DNA of 5,917 nucleotides, taken from contig CAYYFC010000059.1 of assembly GCA_964471215.1 (NCBI GenBank), forward strand, positions 1 through 5,917, in the 5' to 3' direction. Below are positions 5,714 through 5,917 of the stretch, in pieces. This stretch comes from Archaeoglobus_B sp964471215. Lineage in GTDB: Archaea; Halobacteriota; Archaeoglobi; Archaeoglobales; Archaeoglobaceae. The translations under genes were made by a program, and so were the position numbers. The notes under the pieces are model-generated. The model saw only the letters and a program-made list of their open reading frames with translations, ran no database searches and was not told the origin of the DNA. Each line of letters begins with the position of its first letter. Positions within the stretch are counted from its first letter, which is position 1.

Positions 5714-5917
5714 ATGTTTCCTATGATGTCCCAAAGGGGAAAGAGATAAACAACGTATAGCCCAACGGATAAAGAGTCCGATGGGATTTAGCTTCAGTGG
5801 GCAAGCCCTTAACTCCCGTATGAAGTCATCTGCCGTGAAAGCGGGTGGAACGGGAGAAGATCACCCTTTAGGACGGGGTGGTTCGCATGCTCGAATACCT
5901 GTACCCCATGAGGACTT
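5714..5917 (+). pseudogene. tnpB remnant: first codons joined out of frame to the C-terminal tail
   Basis: Intact TnpB is a roughly 400-residue RNA-guided nuclease of IS200/IS605 elements. Here an ATG at 5714 opens only 11 codons (MFPMMSQRGKR) before TAA at 5747. A frame shifted by one base is open from 5727 to the window end. It reads GERDKQRIAQRIKSPMGF and later ALNSRMKSSAVKAGGTGED. The ERD...RIAQRI part resembles the DRDxNASxNIAxR sequence that carries the last RuvC aspartate, and the following Ser/Gly/Lys-rich text resembles the low-complexity tails of TnpB proteins. The zinc-finger cysteines and the first two RuvC motifs are absent, so no nuclease can be made. The likeness is judged by eye; the tail is short, so a chance open frame cannot be excluded. 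Confidence 0.42.
5757..5880 (+). ncRNA. Possible omega-RNA-like structured RNA at the element's right end
   Basis: TnpB guide RNAs (omega RNA, called sotRNA in haloarchaea) are made from the 3' end of tnpB through the right end of the element. This stretch has stems of the expected kind. CCCA-a-CGGA (5761-5769) pairs with TCCG-a-TGGG (5777-5785), eight pairs around one A/A mismatch. GGGC-AA-GCCC (5799-5808) is a tight palindrome that could form a pseudoknot. CTCCCGT (5813-5819) pairs perfectly with ACGGGAG (5850-5856). CACCC (5862-5866) pairs with GGGTG (5876-5880) near the end. A guide would follow from about 5885. Transcription, ends and partner are unproven; without its own TnpB such an RNA would need one encoded elsewhere. 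Confidence 0.35.

Larger units (their letters stand above)
5647..5890 (+). mobile_element. Probable internally deleted IS200/IS605 (IS1341-type) element
   Basis: The composition shifts abruptly at about 5647 from T-rich intergenic DNA to a G-rich segment (GGCGGGGATGGGCG...), followed by a TATA box, the first codons of an ORF, and then sequence resembling the end of tnpB with GC-rich hairpins and a CTTTAGGACGGGG right-end motif. Elements of this family lack terminal inverted repeats, insert next to a short tetra- or pentanucleotide, and carry hairpins near their ends. The bases TTCAA just before 5647 could be such a target. The layout fits a non-autonomous derivative with nearly all of tnpB and any tnpA removed. 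Both boundaries are estimates: the left one comes from composition, the right one from the last hairpin, and the right end may lie beyond the window. Confidence 0.5.

Noticed and set aside
5785..5900. tRNA suggested by TTTAGCTTCAGTGG at 5787-5800 and GGTTCG at 5879-5884
   Set aside because: The spacing between D-arm-like and T-arm-like parts is too long and no acceptor or anticodon stem can be drawn. The pairing seen is better explained by other hairpins.
5647..5917. SRP (7S) RNA or RNase P RNA suggested by the G-rich start and hairpins
   Set aside because: None of the conserved core sequences of archaeal SRP or RNase P RNA could be found, and the segment carries a TnpB-like reading frame.

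Overview
The window looks like chromosomal DNA of a hyperthermophilic euryarchaeon, most likely an Archaeoglobales member. The basis is a COG2061-type ACT regulator paired with an archaeal homoserine dehydrogenase, an archaeal GxGD prepilin peptidase, a geranylgeranyl-reductase-family flavoprotein, an AF1577-like radical SAM enzyme, archaeal TATA-box spacing, and heavy use of AGG/AGA and ATA codons. The lineage call is inference from protein style, not from a search.

Left part (about 40-2710, minus strand): a compact operon read right to left. It runs branched-chain aminotransferase (ilvE), ACT-domain regulator, homoserine dehydrogenase (hom), then a broken archaeal prepilin peptidase gene. 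The genes overlap or abut (23 bp overlap, 0 bp gap, ATGA overlap), so translation is probably coupled. The first three form an amino-acid unit. Hom makes homoserine for threonine, isoleucine and methionine, the ACT protein is the likely separate allosteric subunit of Hom, and IlvE finishes isoleucine, valine and leucine. The peptidase carries both expected catalytic aspartates, but in different frames, separated by a 7-nt homopolymer. It also loses its C-terminal part.

Middle (2675-3235): a roughly 560-bp divergent intergenic region with no convincing gene. It holds the ilvE promoter on one side and the radical SAM promoter on the other. One speculative 49-codon plus-strand ORF with a well-placed TATA-like element lies inside it.

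Right part (3236-5510, plus strand): a radical SAM/SPASM protein of the peptide-modifying type, then a GGR-family FAD oxidoreductase. Each has its own TATA-like box about 25-27 bp before a GTG start, which suggests leaderless transcripts. A T-rich terminator follows the second gene.

Right end (about 5647-5917): a short G-rich segment, a TATA box, about 11 codons of an ORF, and then an open frame resembling the last part of an IS200/IS605-type TnpB. The DNA there can fold into several GC-rich hairpins ending in a CACCC/GGGTG stem. I read it as an internally deleted, non-autonomous IS605/IS1341-type element that may keep the omega-RNA (guide scaffold) end of the transposon. The window ends before its right boundary can be fixed.
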